In this document: positions 10,851-21,474 of the stretch, one piece after another
Layout of the letters: the number at the start of each line of letters is the position of its first letter
Position numbering within the stretch: position 1 is the stretch's first letter
Assembly: GCF_040183065.1 (NCBI RefSeq)
Contig: NC_091120.1
Location: 3,327,501 to 3,391,500 of the forward strand
Length of the DNA: 64,000 bases
Origin: Periplaneta americana
Taxonomy: Eukaryota > Arthropoda > Insecta > Blattodea > Blattidae
Reading direction: 5' to 3'
Notes under the pieces: generated by a model
The model's input: the letters and a program-made list of their open reading frames with translations, nothing else
What the model was told of the DNA's origin: nothing
The model's database searches: none
Position numbers and translations under genes: made by a program

Positions 10851-11820
10851 AATAATTAGCTATGTGCACTAATTAATTTGGGCGCCAGCCTCCTCGAGAT
10901 TACTCTGGTAGAGTATGAGTTTCCCAGGTCAGCTGCAAACGATTGGGACATGGGGTTTGGGAGACGTGGTCGTTGATTGAAATGATGTAAGCGCACACCA
11001 GAAGTTGTTGGTAATAAATCTCTATGATAACGCTTATTACTATTAAGTGTTGGTTTTGGATTAGCAGAAATGCGTGTCCAAGTGTATAATATCTTGCTCT
11101 CACTTCCTACAAGTTGGTAGGCTAATTTCCGCCTTCGCGTAATTCTACGTTTAATACTATATCATCGGAGAGTTGATAACATGATGACAATTTATTCCTA
11201 ATGTAATAATAATGAGAGAAAAGAATTCAGACTTATAAGAATGACACAACACACGACTTCTTCCTATACCCTCTAAAAATTCTAAGTCCGTAAATCGTTA
11301 TCCTTCCGAGTTAGGTTCGCCGAGAATATGTGGAGAGCGTCCTCACCGCACGCGTTCTATCTCCCCTCTGTCTATCTGTGAAGTCTATCCTCTACTTGCA
11401 ACCACCAAATATTCAATTTCGCCCTTCTATCTATAAATCACGTGTCTCTATTATGAATCCTGATTGGCCATGATTACTCTTACGTCACTTAAGACGCGCT
11501 CTTCAAAAATTGTTCGTTAACTAGATCCTTCCCTACTTCCGGTGTTTTCTGACAATTCTCTGACATATTCCAGATCACCTGCTTTTCGAACCTGGCTTGG
11601 CGTCATCTTGCTGACCACCCGCAGGCAAAGTCCACGCATTCCCCCAGCGGTCAACTCCACGCCTGGACACATGTTTCCTGTCCGCGTAGCGTGGCTTCGA
11701 CCTTTCTGCGCAGCTGTTACTTCCTTCTCATATTCTGGAACTTTCTTACACGCCTACACTTACTATCCATATAAGAATATTAACAAGAAATACTAATCCG
11801 ATGAAAAGCCTCCTTATCCC
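10851..11820. other. No recognisable gene
   Basis: Apparently single-copy DNA within this window. 11290-11720 is pyrimidine-rich with short open frames that have no domain signal. Confidence 0.5.
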
Positions 11821-11827
11821 GAGGAAC

Positions 11828-11980
11828 CGTCTCACGCTTGGGCTGGTTACCTGGTTAAGTTTTTTCCACGAAGTTTCCCCAACCCTAAGGCGCATGTCGG
11901 GTAATCATGTGCGGAATCCTCGGCCTTGTTTCGCGAAGCATCATGTTATCACCAATTCCATCGACGCTAAATTTAATAAC
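11828..11980 (+). mobile_element. SINE body fragment
   Basis: GGTTACCTGGTTAAGTTTTT and CCCCAACCCTAAGG, then CCTCGGCC and ATCGACGCTAAAT, resemble the SINE-1 body in order but in a separate subtype. The tRNA head is missing. It abuts the PIF/Harbinger element. Confidence 0.5.
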
Positions 11981-12268
11981 TTAGGTCCGAATTCATAGTC
12001 AATACTTATCGTAAGGAAACACTTAAGCAGTTGCTTATAATAATTTCCAATTCATAGATCCCACTGAAGTGAACACTTATTCAAATAAGGCAGCTTGTCA
12101 GCTTACTCAAGTGTTTCCTTATATGCATTGTAATCAGCTGATTCGGAATACAGTAGATGATGATTATGATTTAATTTAATTTATTGAGTTCTGTAATTAA
12201 AATGAAAATGAGTTTCGGCAAGCAAAAGATGTATCAGAGATATGGAAAATCCTTTATAGATGTATAAT

Positions 12269-12500
12269 GATCAACAATTTAAGAGGAGATACCGTTTCGA
12301 CAAGAACACTGTTGTGAATATTCTGGTGTCTCTCATTTCAATTCACAATACAACCATGAGGCTTACCGATTTCGCCACTGCTGAAAGTACTGGTTGCTTT
12401 GAGATTTTATGATACAGCAGCATTTCAGGTAGATTTAAGCGGCATTTCTTTTCGAAAAGTATTCCCGTCCCAACAAAGTATTATTTGCATTTTTGTTTGT
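12269..12500 (+). pseudogene. PIF/Harbinger transposase, N-terminal remnant
   Basis: The translation starts DQQFKRRYRFDKNTVVNIL and, after a frame change, continues LVALRFYDTAAFQVDL. The order 'F-x-R-Y-R-F ... V-x-x-I-L ... L-x-A-L-R-F-Y-x-T-x-x-F-Q' is the conserved N-terminal region ahead of the DDE nuclease in Harbinger transposases. The catalytic domain itself is not present. At least one frameshift separates the two blocks. Confidence 0.7.
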
Positions 12501-12584
12501 ATCCTACCCGAGGAATAAGCTGTTAAAATTTGCGTAATTATATCACTTCCACTTTGTTTAGTATAAAAATAACTGAAAAATAAA

Positions 12585-12770
12585 TTAAAATGATTTGCTT
12601 ACAGGAATATGTCCGGAGTTTGCGTTAAACTCAACTGCAATTTTATTCCATGTCAATTTCTTCTTTTGGAGAGAACAATTATCAATTTTTTTTTTTTTAC
12701 TTTCGACGATATCTCCATATTTCATAACTAGTTACCTTAGCTCACTTCTTTCTTTTCTGTAAAATGCTTT
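12585..12770 (-). pseudogene. Harbinger Myb/SANT-like (zeste-type) DNA-binding protein remnant
   Basis: Read on the minus strand it gives AFYRKERSELR, a stop, then LVMKYGDIVESKKKK and KKKLTWNKIAVEFNANSGHI. The E-L-x-x-L-V-x-x-Y-x-x-I-x-E helix followed by W-x-K-I-A-x-E-F-N matches the Myb/SANT-like domain of zeste-type proteins. PIF/Harbinger elements encode such a second protein to help the transposase bind DNA. The in-frame stop and the missing recognition helix show it is dead. Confidence 0.65.
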
Positions 12771-13273
12771 CTGGACATCTTGTATAATTTTTAGCTCTAT
12801 AATATTTACTTCTGTATTTGTGTATGACACTAATGCCGCTTTAACAATTTGAAGGCGCTGGAAAACAATTGAATGTAGGAAAGCGCTCACGTCTAGCCAT
12901 GTTGCCATATTTCTTTCGATGTCAAGGGAATGCTCAGGGCATATGAATGAGTAGCGTCTCTGCAATACGATCTGAAATAAGTGCTAAGGAAATGCTCATT
13001 ACTTAAGTGTTTCCTCATTTTATAAGTGACGACTATGAATTCGACCCTTAGTAATTGATACAGTGTCATCGTTAGGCTAATGGCTTTCCTAGGAAAATTA
13101 TCACTTAAGAAAAGAATGATATAAAAAATCAGCCAATATAATTAGTTAATACATTTTAATTTTTAGGGCTGGCATGTTCGTGAAACTTGGACTCTCACTT
13201 TGAGAAAGGAACAAACGTTAAGGGTGTTTAACAATAAGGTGCTTAGGAAAATATTTGGGGCTAAGAGGGATGA

Positions 13274-13542
13274 GTCCACACCTGTGGAGTAACGGTCAGC
13301 GCGTCTGGCCGCGAAACCAGGTGGCCCGGGTTCGAATCCCGGTCGGGGCAAGTTACCTGGTTGAGGTTTTTTCCGGGGTTTTTCCTCAACCCAGTATGAG
13401 CAAATGCTGGGTAACTTTCGGTGCTGGACCCCGGACTCATTTCACCGGCATTATGGCCTTCATTACATTCAGACGCTAAATAACCTAGATGTTGATACAG
13501 CGTCGTAAAATAATCCAATAAAATAAAAAAAATAAATAAAAA
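13274..13542 (+). mobile_element. SINE-1, nested in RTE-1
   Basis: Nearly complete SINE. The tRNA-like head (AGTAACGGTCAGCGCGTCTG, then B box GGGTTCGAATCCC) is followed by AGTTACCTGGTTGAGG, ATGCTGGGTAACTTTCGG, TCATTCAGACGCTAAATAAC and the tail GATACAGCGTCGTAAAATAA plus A-rich sequence. It is flanked by AAGAGGGATGA on both sides (13263-13273, 13543-13553), a perfect 11-bp target duplication, so it retroposed into the LINE by target-primed integration. Confidence 0.93.
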
Positions 13543-13704
13543 AAGAGGGATGAAGTTGGAGAAAGTCACACAATGCAGAACTGCACGCATTGTATTCTTC
13601 ACCTGGTATAATTAGGAACATTAAATCCAGACGTTTGAGATGGGCAGGGCATGTAGCACGTATGGCAGAATCCAGAAATGCATATAGAGTGTTAGTTGGG
13701 AGGC

Positions 13705-13820
13705 TGTAGGTTTGTTTCATCCCGTTTGGAGTAGAAACAATAAATGTACTATTACGGCTGCTATTACAATAAATGGTAGTAGAAAGTGGAATGTGAAGAA
13801 TCGTTATCTACAGCAAAAGC
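13705..13820. other. Unidentified ~115-bp insertion in RTE-1
   Basis: Where intact RTE-1 copies read GGGAGGCCGGAGGGG, this copy has about 115 bp between GGGAGGC and ACCGGAGGGG. It includes TAGGTTTGTTTCATCCCG and GCTGCTATTACAATAAATGG. No target duplication or known family is recognised. Confidence 0.5.
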
Positions 13821-14110
13821 ACCGGAGGGGAAAAAGACCTTTGGGGAGGCGGAGACGTAGATGGGAGGATAATATTAAAATGGATTTGCGGAAAGTGGGA
13901 TATGATTGTAGAGACTGGATTAATCTTGCTCAGGATAGGGACCGATGACAGGCTTATGTGAGGGCGGCAATGAACCTCCGGGTTCTCTAAAAGCCGTAAG
14001 TAAGTAAGCGAGGTTGATGTTAGTAAGAAATTAGAAACGTTTAACCATATTTGAGGAACTATTACAAGAAGTTTACAAAGCAAAACAAGAATAGATACAC
14101 AAATAACATT

Positions 14111-14776
14111 TGTGCGAGATCGTGCGTATTTGCTTGGTTTCCGCACAAAACCAATCCGCGGAAAGTCTAAAATTCCACATTCAGTATTCCCAACCTAACA
14201 CACATAACAATTTCCCTCTTCTTACCACTTAAGTGACATATTGATTTTACTGCTTTAGGCTTTTAACATATTATTTTTAGAAACGTTCAATATAGTAATA
14301 ATTATAAATTGGAAACCTACCGCTGCAATTTCACCTAAATTGCACTGTTAATTATTCTTTTTAAATATTTGCAAAAATTAAGTAAAGTCTACAACTTCAC
14401 TAAAGTTACTGCATTCGTGATGCAAGTGACATTAAGGAAGCCGTGAAAAAATCAACAAGATTCCAGACTCATAGACTGGGAGGAAAAAAAAGACAGACGT
14501 ATATCGATGCCTGCTGGAGTATAGTAAACACAGAAAGCATTTTAAAGCAACAATGTTGAAGATAGATATTTTTGTTTTGCAAATTTGCCGTCATTGAACA
14601 GAAACCAAGATGGAGATTTAATTGCAACTAATTAGAAATTCCTCTTTCAGGTATGTAATAAACGATCTTCGCACAAAATAATGTACGATACACGAGCTCA
14701 AGTACGTTTCGCTTTTTCAAACTTTTCCTCGAACATCAAAACTTCAACATACCGCTCTTGTAACGCATATTACTAT
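14111..14776 (+). repeat. Foldback family F, single arm
   Basis: It begins TGTGCGAGATCGTGCGTATT and ends ACATACCGCTCTTGTAACGC plus ATATTACTAT. The whole segment recurs at 43330-43905 in the same orientation and at 44040-44612 inverted, followed by the end unit at 44614-44756. No protein is recognised. Here only one arm is present. Confidence 0.75.
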
Positions 14777-15147
14777 ATTAAAACAGTGGTCGTAAGAGCT
14801 GGTCTGAATGGAAGTGAAAACTGGGAAGTAACTTTAAAGAGCAAGTTGTGGACTACAGGCTGCAGAAATGCGTTTTTTTTTTAAGATCCGTCATGGGCTT
14901 ACTAAGGATTGATACGATCCCAAATGAAGAGATCAGAACTAAGTTACATTATAACTATTTAAACGAGAATATTGTTACATATAGAAATAAATAGTTGCAA
15001 AGCCATTTTCATTAACGTCACTTGGTCGTGAACAATTAAAAGTAAATATTAATAGAAATATAACAATAGGTTACATACGAATATTGTGACCTAAATTTTT
15101 CTCTCGTCACACCTTGAGTATATCGACACAACTTAAATAAGCTTATA
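14777..15147. other. No recognisable gene
   Basis: AT-rich spacer. Nothing is seen. Confidence 0.5.
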
Positions 15148-15237
15148 TTATTGTCCAACATTTAAATTGGGACAAGCATACCTCCTTCCTGTGTAACAGA
15201 TTACGTAAAACAATTCACAAGTGTTTTACAGGCGCTC
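15148..15237 (+). pseudogene. JOC-3 LINE fragment
   Basis: A 90-bp piece translating to IVQHLNWDKHTSFLCNRLRK, matching the segment 'DQNLKWPHHITYLCKRLRKT' of the LINE at 33913. It is truncated on both sides and abuts a Penelope-like fragment. Confidence 0.6.
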
Positions 15238-15261
15238 CCGCTTTGAATTGAATTGAAAGAG

Positions 15262-15465
15262 GAGAATTGGGAGAACACACACTCTTTGACTCCACATTAC
15301 ACTACACAAACACACCCCCCACAAGAAACAAAACAAGAGACGCCAAGACCAACGACGACCAGTTCTGAGGAAGACCAATAACACGTCGAAACATGTAAAC
15401 CAGGTGCGATAGAATTTAACACGAGAAAGTCATATAATACATATTCTGAAAAAATACAATGTAAA
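15262..15465 (+). mobile_element. Penelope-like element PLE-1, 3' terminal fragment
   Basis: It matches 51525-51715 of the longer PLE-1 copy: CACACACTCTTTGACTCCAC, CAAGAGACGCCAAGACCAAC, a CTGAGGA...GAAA hairpin, then ATGTAAACCAGGTGCGATAG. The coding part survives only as a C-terminal HTLFDSTLHHT-type piece. Strongly 5'-truncated. Confidence 0.7.
15365..15391 (+). ncRNA. Hammerhead-ribozyme-like core (PLE-1 end)
   Basis: CTGAGGA, then a hairpin candidate AGACCAATAACACGTC, then GAAA: the order of the hammerhead catalytic core (CUGANGA - stem II - GAAA). Stem II is weak here (GACC against GTC with mismatch), so this copy is probably decayed. Stems I and III were not confirmed by eye. Confidence 0.3.
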
Positions 15466-15509
15466 ATTATGTATAAATTCTCCCCCGGTGTTCATCTACG
15501 ATTTATGAC

Positions 15510-16430
15510 ATTCTATCAGGTGACACAAATCTGTGCAAATACCACCTCGCAAATTTCTAGCGCAATAATTAACAATAGATCCCTATTAGAAACAACAACC
15601 AAATTTCTTGGCTTAAAAATCGATAATGTGTTAAATTCGAAAAATCATATTAAAGAAATTACTCCCAAACTAAATTCAGCTTGTTTTGCTATTAGATCTA
15701 TGCTAAAGTTAGTAAATATCAATACCTTAGAAACAATATACTTTGTATACTTCCACTCGGTAATGAGTTTTGGAATAATATTCTGGGGAAATTCCACAGA
15801 TAGTAACAGTATATTCCTATTACAAAAAAGAGTAATCAGAAGAATAGTAGATGCCAAATCTAGGGAATCGTGTAGGGCTATTTTCAAAAAAACTACAAAT
15901 ATTGTCCATGGCTTGTCAGTATATATTTTCATTAATAATCTTCCTCGTATTTAATCGTGAAAACTTTGTAACTAATTCAACAGTTCATAGCATAAATACA
16001 CGTCAAAAAAATGGCTTTCATACTCCATCGGCAAGTCTATCGTGCTATCAAAAGGGAGTGCGTTATATGCCAGTAAAAATGTTTAATAGCCTCCCTATCG
16101 ATATAAAAAATGAAAGTCAAAACATAAGATTATTTAAGGCCAAATTAAAGAAGTACCTAATTTCTCACGCCTTCTATTCTGTAAGTGAATTCATGACATT
16201 CAATAACGCTTCATGAAATTGATACTAAAACTTTGTGTTGTACTAGTAGACTATATTGTAAATCTCGTCTGTATATATTTCATCTAGACTGTGACTATAA
16301 ATTAACACTTTATAACAGTATTAAGTTTTTTGACTTGTTCCATATTCTAGCTGTAAAGCAATGAATGAATACCATGGAATGTTAATAAATACAATACAAT
16401 ACAATACAATACAATACAATACAAATAGAG
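15510..16430 (+). mobile_element. JOC-2 LINE, 5'-truncated, (AATAC)n tail
   Basis: Two overlapping frames encode the C-terminal part of a jockey-superfamily reverse transcriptase. First FLGLKIDNVLNSKNHIKEIT, a thumb region and MSFGIIFWGNS (15469-15954). Then in another frame INTRQKNGFHTPSASLSCYQ, VRYMPVKMFNSLPIDIKN and YLISHAFYSVSEFM (15851-16216). The catalytic YxDD motif lies upstream of the truncation. A frameshift near 15950 joins the two parts. The 3' end is an (AATAC)n tail at about 16385-16424. Confidence 0.8.
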
Positions 16431-16955
16431 CTCATCTTTCTTAAACTCAGTAGTTATTGGTGCCCCTTGCTATGAGTGGCGAATTTCCACAACAGGAATT
16501 TGCGTCAAGCATAAAATTTAAAACGTTCTGCAGCACCTTACATGTGTACCAACATGTTTCACAAGAATGCGTTGTTGATGGAGGGTAGAAAAGCTGCATT
16601 TCGAGAAGTTCAAGGAAGCAGCTGTAGCAATTGAGACATTCCTTCCTGGATTTCCGTATCACAAAATCAGCGTGTTTAATTCCTTTTAAGGCAGTAACCT
16701 TAAATTATTTTGGTGTGTACGTCACACTGCGAGGATACAGGCTGCCTGCAGGAAATTAAACACTTCACAACTAAACAGGTTTGCATTTTCTTCCGCTCCA
16801 AGATCCCAGGATTCCATTACTCGCAGCTTGTGTGCGCCATTATTCTACATTTTATTTCCGAGTACGTTCTTATCTTTTGGTTGTATTTATAGTTGTTATG
16901 TTGTTCACAATGAAATATTCTTGCCTTGCGACATGGAAAATATGTTAAGTAACTA
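16431..16955. other. No recognisable gene
   Basis: A cysteine-containing open frame on the minus strand (16447-16662) shows no family signature. Nothing else is seen. Confidence 0.45.
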
Positions 16956-17533
16956 GAAAATATGTTCCAAGTTTCAAATATCTTGGATCAACTGTTAATA
17001 ACAACAAGACCATTGTCTAGTTTCAAAAATAAATTAAAATTGCACTTTCTGAATTAGATTCCTTTCAGTTATAAGCCCTTTTCTCTGCGATAGTTTTGTA
17101 AAAATATAGGCTATATATTTCTTTCCTTCCTTTCCCCTTTTTGTTCTCTCTATCAGCCGATGAATTTATTATCATAGCCTTTTTATCGTGAATTTTATTT
17201 AATTTTCGAATTTCTTTTCTTTTTTATTATTATTTTACTACATTCCATGTTGATATATTCTACCTTACGTTTTCCTTATTAAACATTTGTACTACATGAG
17301 TTGCTAACATAATATTTCAATGTATTTTACTTCCTTTTTTTCTATTATGGTATTATTTTCATGTTGCTTAGTGTCGATTTTATTATGCTATTATTATTGT
17401 TTTTTGTAATATGTTAGTATTCTGTTCTTTAACTTTTTGTTAAATTTTAACTGCTTGTATACTTTGTGACATGGTAGAGTGTAAGAGAAGGCCCTATGGC
17501 CTTAACTCTGCCAGTATAAATAAAGAATTATTA

Positions 17534-17580
<47 letters not shown>
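16956..17580 (+). mobile_element. LINE fragments: short RTE piece plus JOC-1 3' end with (ATT)n
   Basis: 16960-17008 translates to VPSFKYLGSTVNNNKT, a typical RTE reverse-transcriptase motif, truncated on both sides. From about 17015 a JOC-1 C-terminus (SFKNKLKLHF, stop) and long 3' UTR follow. The UTR ends with the family hairpin AAGGCCCTATGGCCTT, ACTCTGCCAGTATAAATAAA and (ATT)n to 17580. Confidence 0.65.
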
Positions 17581-17581
<1 letters not shown>

Positions 17582-17582
17582 C

Positions 17583-18428
17583 TGATTAGGGAAAACACGG
17601 AAATTTTACTGGAAGCAAGCAAAGAGAAATAATAATTTATTTCGTTTTGATTATACAGGTGACGTATACAATTAGTACATCCGAAAGAGCAAAAAAGATA
17701 GGTTTGGAAGTAAATCCCGAAAACACTAAGTATATGATTATGTCTCGTGACGAGAATATTGTACGAAATGGAAATATAAAAATTGGAAATTTATCTTTTG
17801 AAGAGGTGGAGAAATTCATATATCTGGGAGCTACAGTAACAAATATAAATGATACTCGGGAAGAAATTAAACACAGAATAAATATGGGAAATGCCTGTTA
17901 TTATTCTGTTCAGAAACTTTTATCATCCAGTCTGCTGTCAAAAAATCTGAAAGTTAGAATTTATAAAACAGTTATATTACCGGTTGTTCTTTATGGTTGT
18001 GAAACTTGGACTGTCACTTTGAGAGAGGAACATAGGTTAAGGGTGTTTGAGAATAAGGTGCTTAGGAAAATATTTGGGGCTAAGAGGGATGAAGTTACAG
18101 GAGAATGGAGAAAGTTACAAAACACAGAACTGCACGCATTATATTCTTAACCTGACATAATCAGGAACATTAAATCCAGATTTTTGAGATGGGCAGGGCA
18201 TGTAGCACGTATAGGCGAATCCAGAAATGCATATAGAGTGTTAGTTGGGAGACCGGAAGGAAAAAGACCTTTAGGGAGGCCGAGACGTAGATGGGAAGAT
18301 GATATTAAAATGGATTTGAGGGAGGTGGGGTATGATAGAGAATGGATTAATCTTGCTCAGGATAGGGACCAATGGCGGGCTTATGTGAGGGCGGCAATGA
18401 ACCTCCGAGTTCCTTAAAAGCCAGTAAG

Positions 18429-18440
<12 letters not shown>
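17583..18440 (+). mobile_element. RTE-1 LINE copy B, 5'-truncated
   Basis: Starts in the palm region after the YADD motif. A frame from 17647 reads [99 protein letters not shown], then a stop at about 18150. A second frame (18184-18417) reads MRWAGHVARIGESRNAYRVL through GRPRRRWEDDIKMDLREVGY to the usual end AMNLRVP. About 70 bp of foreign sequence (17626-17697) lies between QEAS(K)-type sequence and KKIGLEV. The tail AAAAGCCAGTAAGTAAGTAT is followed by (TTA)n at 18434-18482. Confidence 0.85.
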
Positions 18441-18483
<43 letters not shown>

Positions 18484-18559
18484 ACCATTGAGGAAGAAGT
18501 AAGAAAAAGAATTGTAATGGAAACAAAGCATACCATGCCAACCTGCAGTTATTCAGAAG

Positions 18560-19085
18560 TAAATTGATATCTAAACAGTCCAAATTTAAGCTATACTGTA
18601 CTACAATAAGGCCCGTAGTAATTTATACCAGCGAAACATGGGTCCTTAAGAACTCCATAAAACACACACTACTAATTTTTGAAAGAGCAATCCTAAGGAA
18701 AATTTTTGGTCCAACTAAAATGAATGATGGTACATGGAGAATTAAATATAACAGTGAACTGAATGAGCTGATAAAGAATAGGAACATAATAAATCATATA
18801 AAATCACTAAGATTAGGATGATTTGGTCATATAAATAGAATGGAGAATAATAGACTGGTCAAACAAATATACAAATGAAAACCAATGGTAGGCCAAAAAA
18901 TAGATGGGAGGATGATCTCCTGAATGATTTGAAATTGATGAAGGTGGAAAACTGGACAAAGGTAGTTGGAAGCCGTAAGGAATGGAAGAAAGTTGTTGAG
19001 GAGGCTAAAACTTTCACCTGAGAGTTGTAGAGCCTGAAGAAGAACAAGAAGAAAAAGAAGAAGAAGAAGAAGAAGAAGAAGAAGC
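18560..19085 (+). mobile_element. RTE-2 LINE, 5'-truncated, (GAA)n tail
   Basis: Encodes RPVVIYTSETWVLKNS, FERAILRKIFGPTKMNDGTW, a NIINHIKSLRLG-stop-FGHINRM segment and, past further stops, a GRPKNRWEDDL-like block. This is the C-terminal 'GHV...GRP' end of RTE-type reverse transcriptases and clearly differs from RTE-1. It ends in (GAA)n at 19041-19084. Several stops are present. Confidence 0.8.
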
Positions 19086-19319
19086 AGAATATATGAAATA
19101 TGTCAAAAGGCCTACATCATGTCTCTTCTCAAAGACTAGGGCGACGGAGAGTAGCTAGATTGGTGTATCAAAGTATGAAGATAAAAAGTAAGTGTGTTAA
19201 GAATTATAATTAGAGTGAAATGGTGAGTAGTGTAATAGCGTAAGAAACAGGCATGAAAACGAACCGACTGAACAATGGTGAAATAAAGATTAGTAACTCA
19301 TGACTTTTAAAAAACTTAG

Positions 19320-19904
19320 TATATCCAAAGAATTTCTCAAAAATGCTTATACATTTTTCAGACTATGGCATATTACTATATATGGTGCTCATATTTGGAG
19401 AAATATTGGTAATATAGAGACCTTAAATTTTAAAAGAAAATTTTCATATTATCAATGAGCATATTTTGAAGCTGATTGTATTTATCATTGATGACATCCT
19501 TACCTTGATAAATATATATTTCATTACTTAATAAAATTCAGGTCAAAAATATCTTTCCAAAATATGTAAGTAAATTCGAGCTCCATGGTTATTCTACAAG
19601 ATATATCTATTCTCTCTTAAAATTAGTGTCAAATCCCACATTGACTAGGTCCAAAAATTGCTACCGAATTGTTCAACAAGCTGTCTCCAAAGGCGCACTC
19701 TGTCTGTTTTAGTAGATTAAAAAAATTATCAGTTCATAATTGGCTTCTAAATAGACTTAATTTATTTTATATTATTATTTAAGAATTTATGTTCACATTG
19801 ATAGTATCTTCTTAACTGTTAATTTTAACGATATAACTGTATTTATTGTATATCTGTATCTTGACTCGCCATACACCCAGTGGGTTTCTCGACAAATAAA
19901 GATT
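19320..19904 (+). mobile_element. Decayed LINE remnant ending in TGAT-type tail
   Basis: Scattered stops, but YGAHIWRNIGNIETLNFKR and SRLKKLSVHNWLLNRLN in one orientation look like a jockey-type C-terminus. The 3' part GTGGGTTTCTCGACAAATAA followed by AGATTTACTGATTGACTAAC passes straight into the long TGAT-rich repeat, which may have grown from the LINE tail. Family uncertain. Confidence 0.45.
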
Positions 19905-20535
19905 TACTGATTGACTAACTGATTTGAGTGATCGGTTGATTGACTGACTGGATTGGTTGGTTGATTGATTTGACTTACTGATTTAATTGGTTGGTTGATT
20001 GATCGATTGACTGACTGGATTGGTTGGTTGACTGATTTGATTTTTCGTTGATTGATCGATTGACTGATTTGATTCGTTGGTTGATTGATCGATTGAATGA
20101 CCGATTTAATCGATTCATTGACTGATTTGATTTGTTGGTTTACTGACTTGATTGGTTGGTTCTTTGACTGACTAATTTGATTCGTTGACTGATTTTATTG
20201 AGTGATTGATCGACTGACTGATTTGATAGAGTGACTGGTTGACTGACTAACTGATTTGATTGATTGGTTGATCGACTGTCTGATTTAATTGATTTACTGA
20301 TTGATTTGGTTGGTTGACTGATTGGCCGATTGATTGGGTGATTGCTTTACAGACTGATTTGAGTGGTTGATTGAATTACAGACTGATTCGATTGGTTGAT
20401 TGATTTACAGACTGATTTCATTGGTTGATTTATTTACAGACTGATTTGATTGATTGATTTGATTGACTGATTGATTTGATTGATTGATTTGATTGCCTGA
20501 CTGATTGATTTGATTGATTGACTGATTCCATCGGT
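19905..20535. repeat. Degenerate TGAT/TGAC tetranucleotide array
   Basis: About 630 bp built almost entirely from TGAT, TGAC, TGGT and TTGA words, with local sub-patterns such as GACTGATTTGATTGGTTGAT. No coding content. Confidence 0.95.
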
Positions 20536-21374
20536 TGTAAGATAGGTAAGAAAAAAGTTGAAATTAGGAAAAACTAAACAGGGCAAATGAAATAAATGCA
20601 AAAGGAGGCAGGAAAGATGCGGCCTTACAAAGAGAGAAAGGAAAAGATATGGAATTAGAAAGCAATAGGAAGCTGGGAAGGGAATACAGATATAAATATA
20701 GCGCGTGTGGGAGGCACGCACACTGAACGTGCGATGGGCTCAGCCACATGTTTTGGATTTTTTATATATAATAATTCAAATTGTGTGATGTGAATATTAT
20801 AGAAAGAAGCCACGAAAGCGTGAAAACATTCTGTTGAACATTGTTACCAGAGATATGCCCACACGCTCTGCAATGCAATTCATTTCAAAATATTTGGCCG
20901 CTCGCAAGGCAGGTATTGTGTGTTTAGCGCTGTCACAGACACCCCGGGCAATGGCAGATAAACCGTCGCCGGCGGAGGTGTTACGCTCGCCATGAAGACA
21001 TGATTAAGGACCGGAGCAAGTCGTTAAAGCGTTTTATTATTCAGCGGGTCAGTTTTTAACCCTCGAACACGGGAACGCGCTACTCGTAGTGAGGCTGTGA
21101 ACCGAAATTTTGAGAGCGGGGCAATAAAGGCGAGAGTTATGACATTTTCTTTTGGATTACTTGGCAGTGTGTCCAATTAAATCGTTCCCATAAATCGATT
21201 TCAACTGCAAATTGCTTTCCAACTAGAAGGAAAACTGCACGACATTTACAGGCGGACAAACGATGTGCCGAAAACCTGCGGGACGTTATAGACGCGTAAG
21301 TGTGTAAAATTTCCAAAATCTATTTGTTTTTTATTAGAAAGTGATGAATACTGAGGGATTCCTTCAAACTTAAG
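20536..21374. other. Apparently single-copy DNA, GC-richer block
   Basis: No repeat in this window matches it. 20930-21130 is clearly GC-richer than its surroundings (CCCCGGGCAATGGCAGATAA, ACCGTCGCCGGCGGAGGTG). No ORF with a domain, no RNA gene. It could be an old exon, enhancer or unmasked repeat; the sequence alone does not say. Confidence 0.45.
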
Positions 21375-21474
21375 GCCAGGTTTCACCAACCGTTGTTACG
21401 CATTTAACACAATGTTAGTTCAGCTTAACACTAAACTTAACAAGGGTAGTGTTTCACCAACGGCAATTAGTACT

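Larger units (their letters stand above)
11984..13047. mobile_element. PIF/Harbinger DNA transposon relic
   Basis: The left end is GGTCCGAATTCATAGTCAAT. The right end is the reverse complement of GGGTCGAATTCATAGTCGTC; the inverted similarity extends about 50 bp through a shared GGAAACACTTAAG. The flanks are TTA on both sides (11981-11983 and 13048-13050), the 3-bp TWA duplication typical of PIF/Harbinger. Remnants of both characteristic proteins lie inside on opposite strands. All frames are broken. Confidence 0.85.
13180..14010 (+). mobile_element. RTE-1 LINE copy A, 5'-truncated, with two insertions
   Basis: C-terminal part of an RTE-1 reverse-transcriptase gene: TWTLTLR-type start, then RLRWAGHVARM and a GRPRRRWEDNIKMDL-type block in decayed form, and a 3' end AAAAGCCGTAAGTAAGTAAG, the tetranucleotide tail of this family. 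It is split by a SINE at 13274-13542 and by an unrelated piece at about 13705-13820. Frames are broken at both. Confidence 0.85.
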
